Of a stretch of 64,000 nucleotides of DNA, positions 8,677-16,600 are shown piece after piece. A program made the position numbers and the translations under genes. The notes under the pieces are model-generated. The model worked only from the letters and a program-made list of their open reading frames with translations, did no database searches and was not told the origin of the DNA. The stretch is taken from NCBI GenBank assembly GCA_017983955.1, contig JAGOAJ010000010.1, positions 51,981-115,980 of the forward strand, in the 5' to 3' direction. Source of the stretch: Burkholderiaceae bacterium (GTDB lineage Bacteria; Pseudomonadota; Gammaproteobacteria; Burkholderiales; Burkholderiaceae_B). Position 1 is the first letter of the stretch; the number at the start of each line of letters is the position of its first letter.

Positions 8677-10287
8677 ATGCGCACTCCGCCTATGCCCTAC
8701 CCGCCCACACTACCTGACAACGCTGATGCTATCAGTATGCCTGCCGAACTGACAGACATGCCACAGTGGTCGGAATTCGCTGACGCTGCCAAATCAGCCA
8801 GCATACAGACTCATGCCCTGCGCGTAATCAACGCTGCTGGCATCGCCCTGGATATCAGCGGCCAAGTCACCTCGCCACGCCTAATCAAAACCACCGCCGC
8901 ATTGCTGCAAGCACGCCACCTGGATCAGGCCCGAACCTGTTTACTTGATGGTGAAATCAGCAATCTGACCGAAGGCCGCGCCGCTTGGCATTCTGCCCTG
9001 CGTGCCCCCGCCCCCGCCGAAGAAATCGCCTTTGAGCGCGAACGCATGAATGCCTTTGTACGACAGGCGGATGCCGAACGACGCTGGCGCAATATCATTC
9101 ATATTGGCATAGGCGGCAGCGACTGGGGCGTGCGGCTATCCGTCAGCGCCTTCGGCTATGCCGGTGCCTGGCGCCAAGTACATTTCGTGGCCAATATTGA
9201 CGGCCACGCCATGCAAGGCTGCCTGGCTGGCCTGGACCCTCACGATACCTTGGTAGTGCTGGCATCCAAGTCGTTTTCGACCGCTGAAACCCTGCAAAAT
9301 GGCCAGCGTGCCATGGAGTGGTTGTTGGCCTCTGGTGTTAAAAATCCCTATAGCCAGGTCGTCGCCATTACCGCCAAACCCCAACTGGCTCGAAACTGGG
9401 GCATTCCTGACAGCAATATTTTTAAACTATGGGATTGGGTAGGCGGCCGCTTTTCACTATGGTCTGCCGTTAACCTGACGACGGCGCTGGCAATTAGCGC
9501 CGATATCGTCGCCGGCATGCAAGCTGGCGCCGCCGCCATGGACACCCACTTCAGTACAGCGCCCATCGCCGAAAACGCCCCCGTGCAGATGGCCGTAGCT
9601 GGGGTCATCAACCGTAGCCTGCTGGGCTATGGTTCACTAAATATTGCTCCCTATGATTTCCGGTTGGCCAATCTGGTGCCATATATCCAGCAACTGGAAA
9701 TGGAGTCTTTGGGGAAATCAGTCAATCTGGCGGGCAACCCAGTCGGCGTACCTACCGGCCCCGCCGTCTGGGGCATGCCGGGCACGGACGCCCAGCACAC
9801 ATTTTTTCAATGGTTGCACCAAGGCAGCGATGGCGCGCCCGTTGACTTCATCGTCTGCCAGCACCCCGACCATAATTGGGCAAACCACCATCAACGCCTG
9901 CTGGCCAACTGTCTGGCGCAGCGCGAAGCGCTGCTAAAAGGAAAGTCCTACGACACTGCTCTACAGGAAAACCTGCAAGCAGGCATGGCCTTGCCCCAAG
10001 CACAATGGCTGGCCAAACACCGCATGCACGCGGGCGGGCGGCCATCTAATTTGTTGGTGCTGTCACGCCTGTCGCCCTACACTCTGGGCGCCTTGCTGGC
10101 CCTGTATGAACACAAGGTCTTCGTCCAGGGACTGATCTGGGGCATCAACCCCTTTGACCAGTGGGGCGTGGAATACGGCAAGGTCCTGGCCAAGGGCATA
10201 CTGAAAGCGATGTCCGGTGGTGACGCCAGTAGCGACAGCCACGATGCATCTACGTCGCACTGGATAACGCAGTTTTCCCCAAAATAA
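8677..10287 (+). CDS. pgi: Glucose-6-phosphate isomerase
   Basis: 536-residue phosphoglucose isomerase, interconverting glucose-6-phosphate and fructose-6-phosphate in the cytoplasm. Family signatures are present: GIGGSDWGVRL (phosphate loop), ASKSFSTAETLQN, DWVGGRFSLWSAV (signature 1), CQHPDHN with the conserved His, and the C-terminal INPFDQWGVEYGK (signature 2, with the catalytic Lys). The site equivalent to the catalytic Glu of the animal and E. coli enzymes (WGEPGT) is Met here (WGMPGT, codon 9775-9777). The start at 8677 suits the TAAGG ribosome site at 8662-8666; an ATG at 8668 is the alternative. The 3' end overlaps the convergent GMC gene by 38 bases. Confidence 0.95.
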   Translation: MRTPPMPYPPTLPDNADAISMPAELTDMPQWSEFADAAKSASIQTHALRVINAAGIALDISGQVTSPRLIKTTAALLQARHLDQARTCLLDGEISNLTEGRAAWHSALRAPAPAEEIAFERERMNAFVRQADAERRWRNIIHIGIGGSDWGVRLSVSAFGYAGAWRQVHFVANIDGHAMQGCLAGLDPHDTLVVLASKSFSTAETLQNGQRAMEWLLASGVKNPYSQVVAITAKPQLARNWGIPDSNIFKLWDWVGGRFSLWSAVNLTTALAISADIVAGMQAGAAAMDTHFSTAPIAENAPVQMAVAGVINRSLLGYGSLNIAPYDFRLANLVPYIQQLEMESLGKSVNLAGNPVGVPTGPAVWGMPGTDAQHTFFQWLHQGSDGAPVDFIVCQHPDHNWANHHQRLLANCLAQREALLKGKSYDTALQENLQAGMALPQAQWLAKHRMHAGGRPSNLLVLSRLSPYTLGALLALYEHKVFVQGLIWGINPFDQWGVEYGKVLAKGILKAMSGGDASSDSHDASTSHWITQFSPK

Positions 10288-11860
10288 GGTCAGCGGCTTT
10301 TTCAGCAATCATCATGACCGCTGCCTGGGTGTTACCTGACACCATAGACGGCATCACCGATGCGTCTACAACACGCAGGCCTTGTAAGCCTTTAACCAGC
10401 AAATCGGGGGCAACGACGGCGTTAGCATCTGCACCCATGCGGCAGGTTCCAATCGGATGATAAATAGTCTGGCCATTATTACGTGCAAAATCCAACCACG
10501 CCTGTTGCGTAGTTATGGATTTACCCGGACTCAATTCGCTATCTACAAATGGACGCAAGGCGGGCTGGCCCACAATACGCCGCGCAATTTTCATGCCCTC
10601 GATCAGGCTATCCTGATCTTCGCTTGCCGCCAGCACATTAGGCCTGATCAGCGGCGCATCCAGCGGGTTGCCTGAACGTATATGGATGCTGCCTGTAGAC
10701 TGCGGGCGCAGTTGTGTGACCCCTATCGTCATACCGGGCTGGGTATCCAGCTTACGTTCTGCGGCATTGGCATAACTCGCGTGCACAAAGAAATACTGAA
10801 TATCCGGTGTGGCTAATTCGTGGCGTGTTTTTACAAAGCCAAAGTTCAAGCCTGTGCCTAAGGTAAGTATGCCGGTGCGCTTCAGGTAATACTGTGCCAC
10901 CTCGCGTCCCAAGCGCCAGCCTTGACTCATTTCGTTCAGGGTCACTGTGTTCTTGACCCGCCAGTTCATGCGTGTCGCAAAGTGATCTATGTAATTGGAG
11001 CCAACTGCAGGCAAAGCATGCTGAACCTTAAGGCCTGCAGCTTGAATGGTGGCGGGGTCACCTATGCCGGACAGTTCTAGTATTTGCGGTGTTTGTATCG
11101 TTCCTGCGGCCAATATGACTTCGGCGCGCGCCTTGATGCTGATGGTTTGCTGGCCCTGACGATACACCACGCCCGTGCAACGCTTATTGTCCAACAACAG
11201 GTGCTGCACATGCGCGCCGGTTCTGACAGTTAGGTTAGAGCGATGACGTGCAGGTGTTAAATACCCATCTACCACGCTCCAGCGACGCCCGGCCTTCTGT
11301 GACACCTGATAGTAGCCAAAGCCTTCTTGATCGTCCTGGTTGTAATCCGCGTTCAACACCTGCCCGTCTTCTTGCGCAGCGGCTAAAAAAGCGCTGGACA
11401 CAGGAAAGCGTTCTTTGACCTCTTCAATATGCATAGGACCATTAGTGCCGCGCCCTAGGCCACCTGGTGCGTAATTTTCTAGCTTTTCAAAATAAGGCTT
11501 GATGTCATCATAGCCCCAGCCGGTCGCCCCTTCGTCCTGCGCCCAGCGATCGAAATCTTGGGGCTGTCCACGCACATAGATCATTCCGTTGATCAAGGTA
11601 GATCCGCCTAAGCCTTTACCCCGGGGTATGGAAATAGTCCGGCCATGCACGTTATCTTCCGGCTCGGTTGCAAAGCGCCAGTTAAAACGTGGATGCGTCA
11701 ACAACTTGCTAAAGCCGGCAGGAATAGGCACCCAAAACCCTTTACCGTCGCCACCAGCCTCTAGTAACAGCACGGTGTGTTCACCAGAAGCCGTTAGCCG
11801 GTTTGCCAAAATACACCCTGCGGTACCTCCACCCACAATAATGTAGTCAAAGGTGTCCAT
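10250..11860 (-). CDS. GMC family oxidoreductase (choline/alcohol dehydrogenase type)
   Basis: 536-residue FAD-dependent glucose-methanol-choline oxidoreductase that oxidises a primary or secondary alcohol. Visible: the N-terminal FAD-binding fold DYIIVGGGTAGCILANRL, GMC signature 1 (GKGLGGSTLINGMIYVRG), signature 2 (AAGTIQTPQILELSGIG), and the C-terminal active site YHPIGTCRMG with the catalytic His plus SGNTQAAVMMIAE with the second catalytic Asn. Last gene of the long minus-strand unit, starting 2 bases after the AroE-like stop. It resembles BetA/AlkJ-type dehydrogenases that feed electrons to quinones, but its alcohol substrate is unknown. No signal peptide, so cytoplasmic or peripherally membrane-bound. 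Confidence 0.92.
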   Translation of the reverse strand: MDTFDYIIVGGGTAGCILANRLTASGEHTVLLLEAGGDGKGFWVPIPAGFSKLLTHPRFNWRFATEPEDNVHGRTISIPRGKGLGGSTLINGMIYVRGQPQDFDRWAQDEGATGWGYDDIKPYFEKLENYAPGGLGRGTNGPMHIEEVKERFPVSSAFLAAAQEDGQVLNADYNQDDQEGFGYYQVSQKAGRRWSVVDGYLTPARHRSNLTVRTGAHVQHLLLDNKRCTGVVYRQGQQTISIKARAEVILAAGTIQTPQILELSGIGDPATIQAAGLKVQHALPAVGSNYIDHFATRMNWRVKNTVTLNEMSQGWRLGREVAQYYLKRTGILTLGTGLNFGFVKTRHELATPDIQYFFVHASYANAAERKLDTQPGMTIGVTQLRPQSTGSIHIRSGNPLDAPLIRPNVLAASEDQDSLIEGMKIARRIVGQPALRPFVDSELSPGKSITTQQAWLDFARNNGQTIYHPIGTCRMGADANAVVAPDLLVKGLQGLRVVDASVMPSMVSGNTQAAVMMIAEKAADLILGKTALSSAT

Positions 11861-11862
11861 GA

Positions 11863-12675
11863 TTATTGGTCCTTACCCATCATGAACTGGGCCATCAGGC
11901 GTATTTGCTGGTCCAGCATATGCCGCCCGTAATGCACGACACAGCCTTTTTCTTGTGCGGCCAACAATAACGGCGTCTGCTCGGGCTTCATGATGATTTC
12001 AGCCACCACCATGCTGGGCTCCAGGTAGGCGGGATCCAAAGGATACGGATCTTCCGGCTTCATCCCCAAGGAAGTCGCATTGATGACCAGGTCATAGCCT
12101 TTATCGGCAGCCGGTTCAGCAGCCTGTATGACAGCGTTAGGGAAATGTGTTTTGGTTCGGTCCACCAGTTCCTGGGCCCGCGCCAGGGTACGGTTAAATA
12201 CGGTTAGCGATGCAACACCATCCTGAACCAACGCAAAGGCAATGGCCGCGGCAGCGCCTCCGGCACCCAATAACAGCACACGCTTGCCTGCGGGGTCGTG
12301 GCCCTGCTCTTTTAAGCCGTTTAAAAAGCCCACACCGTCGAGCATGTCGCCAACCAAGCGCCCATCGGCGGTACGTCTAACAGTATTGATCGCCCCTATC
12401 GCATTACCTGTATCGCCCAGTTCGTCGCACAGTGCGGCCGCGTCTGTTTTATGCGGAACCGTAACGACAAAGCCTTGCAGGTTCTTCATGGCACGCAAGG
12501 TCTGGAATACATTGCTTAGCTTATCTGCAGGTACCTGCATGGGGACCAAAACCCCGTTGATACCCTGCTGGGCAAAGTAATCATTGAGAACTTCGGGGGT
12601 TCTTACCTGCGCAATCGGATCTGCCAAAATTGCAAAAAGCTGGGTAGTGCCAGTTATGGCCGGTATCATTTTCAT
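11863..12675 (-). CDS. Shikimate dehydrogenase-like (AroE family) oxidoreductase, divergent
   Basis: About 270 residues with the two-domain AroE fold. The NADP-binding loop is LLLGAGGAAAAIAFAL. Conserved catalytic residues are Lys76 (VTVPHK), Asn97 (AINTV) and Asp113 (DGVGF). The substrate-anchoring SxS pair of true AroE, which binds the shikimate carboxylate (NPIAHSKSP), is replaced by V-R-T (DPIAQVRTP, residues 19-27). The usual GDNTDG is GDMLDG. It therefore probably oxidises a related polyol or cyclic hydroxy acid rather than serving aromatic amino acid synthesis (inference). It sits inside a catabolic unit, overlapping the upstream SDR stop and followed 2 bases later by the GMC gene. The start is ambiguous among 12687, 12675 and 12669. 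Confidence 0.85.
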   Translation of the reverse strand: MKMIPAITGTTQLFAILADPIAQVRTPEVLNDYFAQQGINGVLVPMQVPADKLSNVFQTLRAMKNLQGFVVTVPHKTDAAALCDELGDTGNAIGAINTVRRTADGRLVGDMLDGVGFLNGLKEQGHDPAGKRVLLLGAGGAAAAIAFALVQDGVASLTVFNRTLARAQELVDRTKTHFPNAVIQAAEPAADKGYDLVINATSLGMKPEDPYPLDPAYLEPSMVVAEIIMKPEQTPLLLAAQEKGCVVHYGRHMLDQQIRLMAQFMMGKDQ

Positions 12676-13433
12676 GTCATCATCCAACCGCCGGCCACGT
12701 CCACAACCTGCCCCGTTACAAACGAGGCTTGGCTAGATGTTAAGTAGCAACACACGTCCGCTACTTCTGTGGCAGTGCCTAGACGGCGTAAAGGGGTGTT
12801 ATCAATAACGGCCTGATTCGCCTGCGGCGCTACCGTTTTCAGCAAAGGCGTTGAGATACGACCAGGCGCCAGCGCATTCACCGTAATTCCATGCGGTCCT
12901 AATTCACCGGCCAGATGCCGCGTGAATCCAATCAAGGCGGCCTTGGTCGTGCTGTAATGCACGCCCACAAGATCCAAGTAAGCTTTGCCTGCGACCGAGG
13001 ATGTAGATACTATGCGCCCAAAGCCGCGCTCCACCATGCCCGGTGACAGGATGCGAACGAAATTAAATGCGCTGTGCAGATTCACGTCAGTGACGCGATG
13101 CCACTCGGCAGGGTCCATTTCATACACGGGAGCAGGCTGCCCATCGTGTTTGGGCGAGATGCCTGCATTGTTAACCAGCGTATCAATAGGCCCAAGCTCA
13201 GTTTCGATGGCTAGCGCCGCCGTTTGGCACGCAGAAAAATCAGCCACATCAGCGGCAGCAAAACATACAGCGTGGCCTTGCTGCTTCAAGGTGTGCGCCA
13301 GTTCCTGGCCCTGCTGCTGGTTAATATCAACAATACCTACAGCAGCACCTTCTTCAAGGTAACGCCTGACTATGGCTTCGCCTATACCACCAACACCGCC
13401 TGTGACCAGTACGACTCTATCTTTGTGACTCAA
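12672..13433 (-). CDS. SDR family NAD(P)-dependent oxidoreductase (FabG-like)
   Basis: 253-residue classical short-chain dehydrogenase. Rossmann motif TGGVGGIGEA, structural NNAGIS, and catalytic Ser in STSSVAG with Tyr and Lys in YSTTKAA are all in place; the C-terminus FVTGQVVDVAGGW is typical. Asp in VGIVDIN at the end of the second strand suggests NAD preference (family rule, inference). It starts one base after the stop of the truncated quinone-oxidoreductase remnant and overlaps the AroE-like gene, so it is tightly embedded in the minus-strand catabolic unit. Likely oxidises a hydroxyl of the pathway intermediate; substrate not predictable. Confidence 0.92.
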   Translation of the reverse strand: MSHKDRVVLVTGGVGGIGEAIVRRYLEEGAAVGIVDINQQQGQELAHTLKQQGHAVCFAAADVADFSACQTAALAIETELGPIDTLVNNAGISPKHDGQPAPVYEMDPAEWHRVTDVNLHSAFNFVRILSPGMVERGFGRIVSTSSVAGKAYLDLVGVHYSTTKAALIGFTRHLAGELGPHGITVNALAPGRISTPLLKTVAPQANQAVIDNTPLRRLGTATEVADVCCYLTSSQASFVTGQVVDVAGGWMMT

Positions 13434-13434
13434 T

Positions 13435-13695
13435 TTAGCGCTCCGCTATGGCCAGCATAATTTTGCCAATATGCTGGCTACTTTCCATTAGCGCATGTGC
13501 CTGACCCACTTCATCCATAGGGAAAACGGAATGAATCACGGGTAAGCAGCTGCCCTGTTCAAGCAAGGGCCATACCTTGGACTGCATAAGAGCAACCAAG
13601 TCGGCTTTTTGCTGACCGCTACGCGCCCTAAGGGTAGAGCCCGTGAAGGTCAAGCGCTTAAGCATAATGGGCATGGCGTCCAAGGACACGCGCTT
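13435..13695 (-). pseudogene. 3' remnant of a quinone oxidoreductase (zinc-free MDR/PIG3-like) gene
   Basis: An 86-codon open stretch whose translation matches the C-terminal end of NAD(P)H:quinone oxidoreductases of the medium-chain family: MLKRLTFTGSTLRARS, then PVIHSVFPMDEVGQAHALME and SQHIGKIMLAI. In intact homologues this follows about 240 residues with the Rossmann domain, which are absent. Similarity begins at the stop codon of the upstream gabD gene (13694) and the remnant ends 1 base before the next SDR start. The intact gene probably once sat coupled between the two. The frame continues upstream only as an out-of-phase reading of gabD. A deletion or recombination at the gabD end explains it best. 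Confidence 0.75.
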
Positions 13696-15148
13696 AAATA
13701 CCGCCCATGCACAAGTACTTGATAACCAGGTAGTCATCCAAGCCATACTTGGACCCTTCACGGCCAACGCCCGACTGTTTGACGCCGCCAAACGGCGCGG
13801 CTTCGTTGGACAAAATACCGGTATTAATACCGACCATGCCATACTCTAGCGCTTCGGCAATACGCCATACACGACCGATATCCCGGCTATAAAAATAGGC
13901 GGCAAGGCCGAACTCGGTATCGTTGGCCATGTTTACAACGTCGCTATCGTCCTTGAAGCGGAATAAAGGCGCCAGCGGCCCAAAGGTTTCTTCCTTGGCT
14001 ACTTTCATCTGCGACGTTACTCCGGCGATAACTGTAGGCTGGAAGAAGCTACCGCCCAGCGCATGTGCCTTACCGCCGGTTAACACCTTGCCGCCTTGCG
14101 CCAGCGCGTCGGCGATATGCTCTTCTATCTTCTGAACAGCATTGCCGTCGATCAGTGGACCTTGCGTCACGCCAGCTTCCAGGCCATTGCCTATCTTGAG
14201 CTTGCCCACCGCAGCAACCAACTTTTCCGCAAATGCGTCATAGACAGCGTCGTGTACGTAAAAGCGATTCGCGCAAACGCAGGTTTGCCCGCTATTGCGA
14301 TACTTACTGGCCATGGCGCCGTCAACAGCGGCATCAAGATCAGCATCGGCGAACACAATAAACGGCGCATTGCCGCCCAGTTCCATAGACACTTTCTTGA
14401 TAGAACTTGCGGTTTGCTCCATCAGCAAACGCCCCACTTCAGTCGACCCGGTAAAGGTCACTTTACGGACCGTGGGGTTGCTGGTCATTTCACCGTCGAT
14501 GGCGCTGGCCGAACCCGTCACTATCGAAAATACGCCTGCCGGCACGCCAGCTTGCTCAGCCAACACGGCCAAAGCCAGGGCCGAATACGGTGTTTGCGTG
14601 GCAGGTTTGACCACGATCGGGCAACCAGCGGCCAACGCAGCGGCGACCTTACGGGTAATCATGGACGACGGGAAGTTCCAGGGCGTGATGGCTGCGCACA
14701 CGCCTATAGGTTCTTTGATGACCACAATGCGACTATTGGGCGACGAGCTGGGTATGGTGTCACCATAAGCACGTTTACCTTCTTCGCCATACCATTCCAG
14801 GTAGGACGCGCCATAGGCGATTTCGCCGCGCGCCTCGGCCAGCGGCTTGCCTTGCTCTATCGTCATGATGATGGCCAGGTCGTCGGCGTTTAGCATCATC
14901 AGATCAAACCAGCGACGCAAAATTACAGCACGCTCTTTTGCCGTTTTTTGACGCCACCCAGCCCAGGCAAGGTCTGCCGCTTCAATGGCATGGCGGGTCT
15001 CACCCGCGCCCATTTTCGGAATGGTACCTATGACGTCGCCGGTAGCCGGGTTGGTGACATTGATGGTTGCGCCGTCGCTGGCGTCGCACCACTGGCCATC
15101 GATATAACATTGCTGACGGAACAGCTCTGGATTCTTTAACGAGAACAT
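13694..15148 (-). CDS. gabD: Succinate-semialdehyde dehydrogenase (NADP-type, GabD) family
   Basis: 484-residue aldehyde dehydrogenase closely resembling GabD, which oxidises succinate semialdehyde to succinate. Visible: ITPWNFPSSMITRKVAAAL, the general base Glu256 in SMELGGN, catalytic Cys290 with redox partner Cys292 in SGQTCVCANR, and the C-terminal NEAAPFGGVKQSGVGREGS that marks the GabD subfamily. The C-terminus IKYLCMGGI is family-typical, so the gene is complete although it abuts a gene remnant. It lies 53 bases after the E3 gene in the catabolic unit. In context it may oxidise a semialdehyde released by upstream steps, so true succinate semialdehyde is likely but not certain. Confidence 0.9.
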   Translation of the reverse strand: MFSLKNPELFRQQCYIDGQWCDASDGATINVTNPATGDVIGTIPKMGAGETRHAIEAADLAWAGWRQKTAKERAVILRRWFDLMMLNADDLAIIMTIEQGKPLAEARGEIAYGASYLEWYGEEGKRAYGDTIPSSSPNSRIVVIKEPIGVCAAITPWNFPSSMITRKVAAALAAGCPIVVKPATQTPYSALALAVLAEQAGVPAGVFSIVTGSASAIDGEMTSNPTVRKVTFTGSTEVGRLLMEQTASSIKKVSMELGGNAPFIVFADADLDAAVDGAMASKYRNSGQTCVCANRFYVHDAVYDAFAEKLVAAVGKLKIGNGLEAGVTQGPLIDGNAVQKIEEHIADALAQGGKVLTGGKAHALGGSFFQPTVIAGVTSQMKVAKEETFGPLAPLFRFKDDSDVVNMANDTEFGLAAYFYSRDIGRVWRIAEALEYGMVGINTGILSNEAAPFGGVKQSGVGREGSKYGLDDYLVIKYLCMGGI

Positions 15149-15201
15149 GCTGTCTTCCTTTGCGCACTACCGTGCTTATTTTGATTTACGTAAGCTACAT
15201 T

Positions 15202-16596
15202 TTATATATGTAAGGCTCTGTCGTATGCCGACAGTACTGCCTCGTGCATGGCTTCGGACTGGGTTGGATGCGGAAATATCGTGTGCATCAAATCAGCCTC
15301 GGTTGTTTCCAGCTCGGTAGCAATAACATAGCCCTGGATCATTTCGGTGACCTCGTCGCCCACCATATGGGCTCCTAGCAACTCACCGGACTGTGCATCC
15401 ATGACGACCTTTACAAACCCTTCAGTTGACCCCAGCGCAATCGCTTTACCATTAGCGGCAAACGGGAATTTGCCAACACGCACCGCACGTCCGTCTGCAC
15501 GTGCCTGCTTTTCCGTAAGGCCTATATGAGCAACTTGCGGGTAACTGTAGGTGCAGGCCGACACGCGGTTAACGTCTATGGGCTGCGGATCCAAACCTGC
15601 AATTTTTTCTATGCAAACTATGGCTTCGTGCGATGCCTTGTGCGCCAACCATGGCGCACCGGCCACATCACCGATAGCATATACCCCGGGCTCGTCAGTG
15701 GCGCCATAGCGATCAGTGACGATATGGGTATTTTCTACCTTTACCCGCGTCACATCTAGGCCCAAGTCTTCCACATTGCCGACGATACCAGCGGCAACCA
15801 GTATCACGTCTACCGTAATAGGAGCGGCCTGCGCATCCGCCAAGGTGACCTGCCAAGCATCGCCCAAGCGTTTTGTGCTGGCGATACGGCTACCCAGATG
15901 CAGATTGATACCTTGCTTGAGCAACGCGTCGCCTACGTAGGCGGAGATTTCTTCATCCTCGCCTGGCAGGACACGATCTGCCATTTCCACCACCTGCACC
16001 TGAGACCCCAAGGCATGATAGAAACTGGCGAACTCTATGCCTATTGCGCCAGCGCCTATAACCAGTATGCGCTTGGGCAGGCTGGCCGGGGTTAAGGCCT
16101 CACGGTAATACCAGACGCTTTGCGCATCGGCCTCTAGGCCGGGCAATGTGCGTGCGCGTGCACCAGTCGCCAGCACGATTTGCTTGGCCGCCAGTTCAGT
16201 CACACCTTTATCGCCATCCAGGAGCAAGCGTCCGTTCCCGCCCAGTTTGGCATGGGCATTGAAGACGGTAATGCCATTTTTTTTCATTAAATGCGTCACG
16301 CCGTGTTGCAACTGGGACGCCACGGCCCGCGAACGGGCCACCATGGCAGACAAGTCGACGGTAGGCGCGTCAACATTGACCCCAAACTGCGCAGCCCCGC
16401 GCACCAGGCGCAAAACATCGGCAGAACGCAACAACGCCTTGGTGGGAATACACCCCCAGTTCAGACAAATGCCGCCCATCTGCGCCTTTTCCACCAAGGC
16501 GGTACGCAGGCCCAATTGGGCGGATCGGATGGCAGCCACATACCCACCTGGCCCACCACCAACTACCACCACATCAAATTCAGTAGGGTTCATCAC
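15202..16596 (-). CDS. lpdA: Dihydrolipoyl dehydrogenase (E3)
   Basis: 464-residue FAD disulfide oxidoreductase that reoxidises dihydrolipoamide with NAD. It has the FAD fold VVVGGGPGGYVAAIRSAQLG, the redox disulfide Cys44/Cys49 in GGICLNWGCIPTK, the NAD-binding fold VIGAGAIGIEFASFY, the second FAD motif YAIGDVAGAPWLAHKASHE, and the C-terminal catalytic His443/Glu448 in HPTQSE. The gene starts 4 bases after the E2 stop, so it is the dedicated E3 of this 2-oxo-acid dehydrogenase complex. A separate housekeeping Lpd probably exists elsewhere (inference). Confidence 0.95.
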   Translation of the reverse strand: MMNPTEFDVVVVGGGPGGYVAAIRSAQLGLRTALVEKAQMGGICLNWGCIPTKALLRSADVLRLVRGAAQFGVNVDAPTVDLSAMVARSRAVASQLQHGVTHLMKKNGITVFNAHAKLGGNGRLLLDGDKGVTELAAKQIVLATGARARTLPGLEADAQSVWYYREALTPASLPKRILVIGAGAIGIEFASFYHALGSQVQVVEMADRVLPGEDEEISAYVGDALLKQGINLHLGSRIASTKRLGDAWQVTLADAQAAPITVDVILVAAGIVGNVEDLGLDVTRVKVENTHIVTDRYGATDEPGVYAIGDVAGAPWLAHKASHEAIVCIEKIAGLDPQPIDVNRVSACTYSYPQVAHIGLTEKQARADGRAVRVGKFPFAANGKAIALGSTEGFVKVVMDAQSGELLGAHMVGDEVTEMIQGYVIATELETTEADLMHTIFPHPTQSEAMHEAVLSAYDRALHI

Positions 16597-16600
16597 AGAC

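Noticed and set aside
13696-13842. N-terminal part of the quinone-oxidoreductase-like frame
   Set aside because: These codons are an alternate-frame reading of the gabD 3' end with no similarity to the oxidoreductase family, so only the portion after the gabD stop is called a remnant.
14096-14893. 265-codon open frame on the plus strand
   Set aside because: It is antisense to gabD, shows no recognisable protein features, and gabD is a clear family member.
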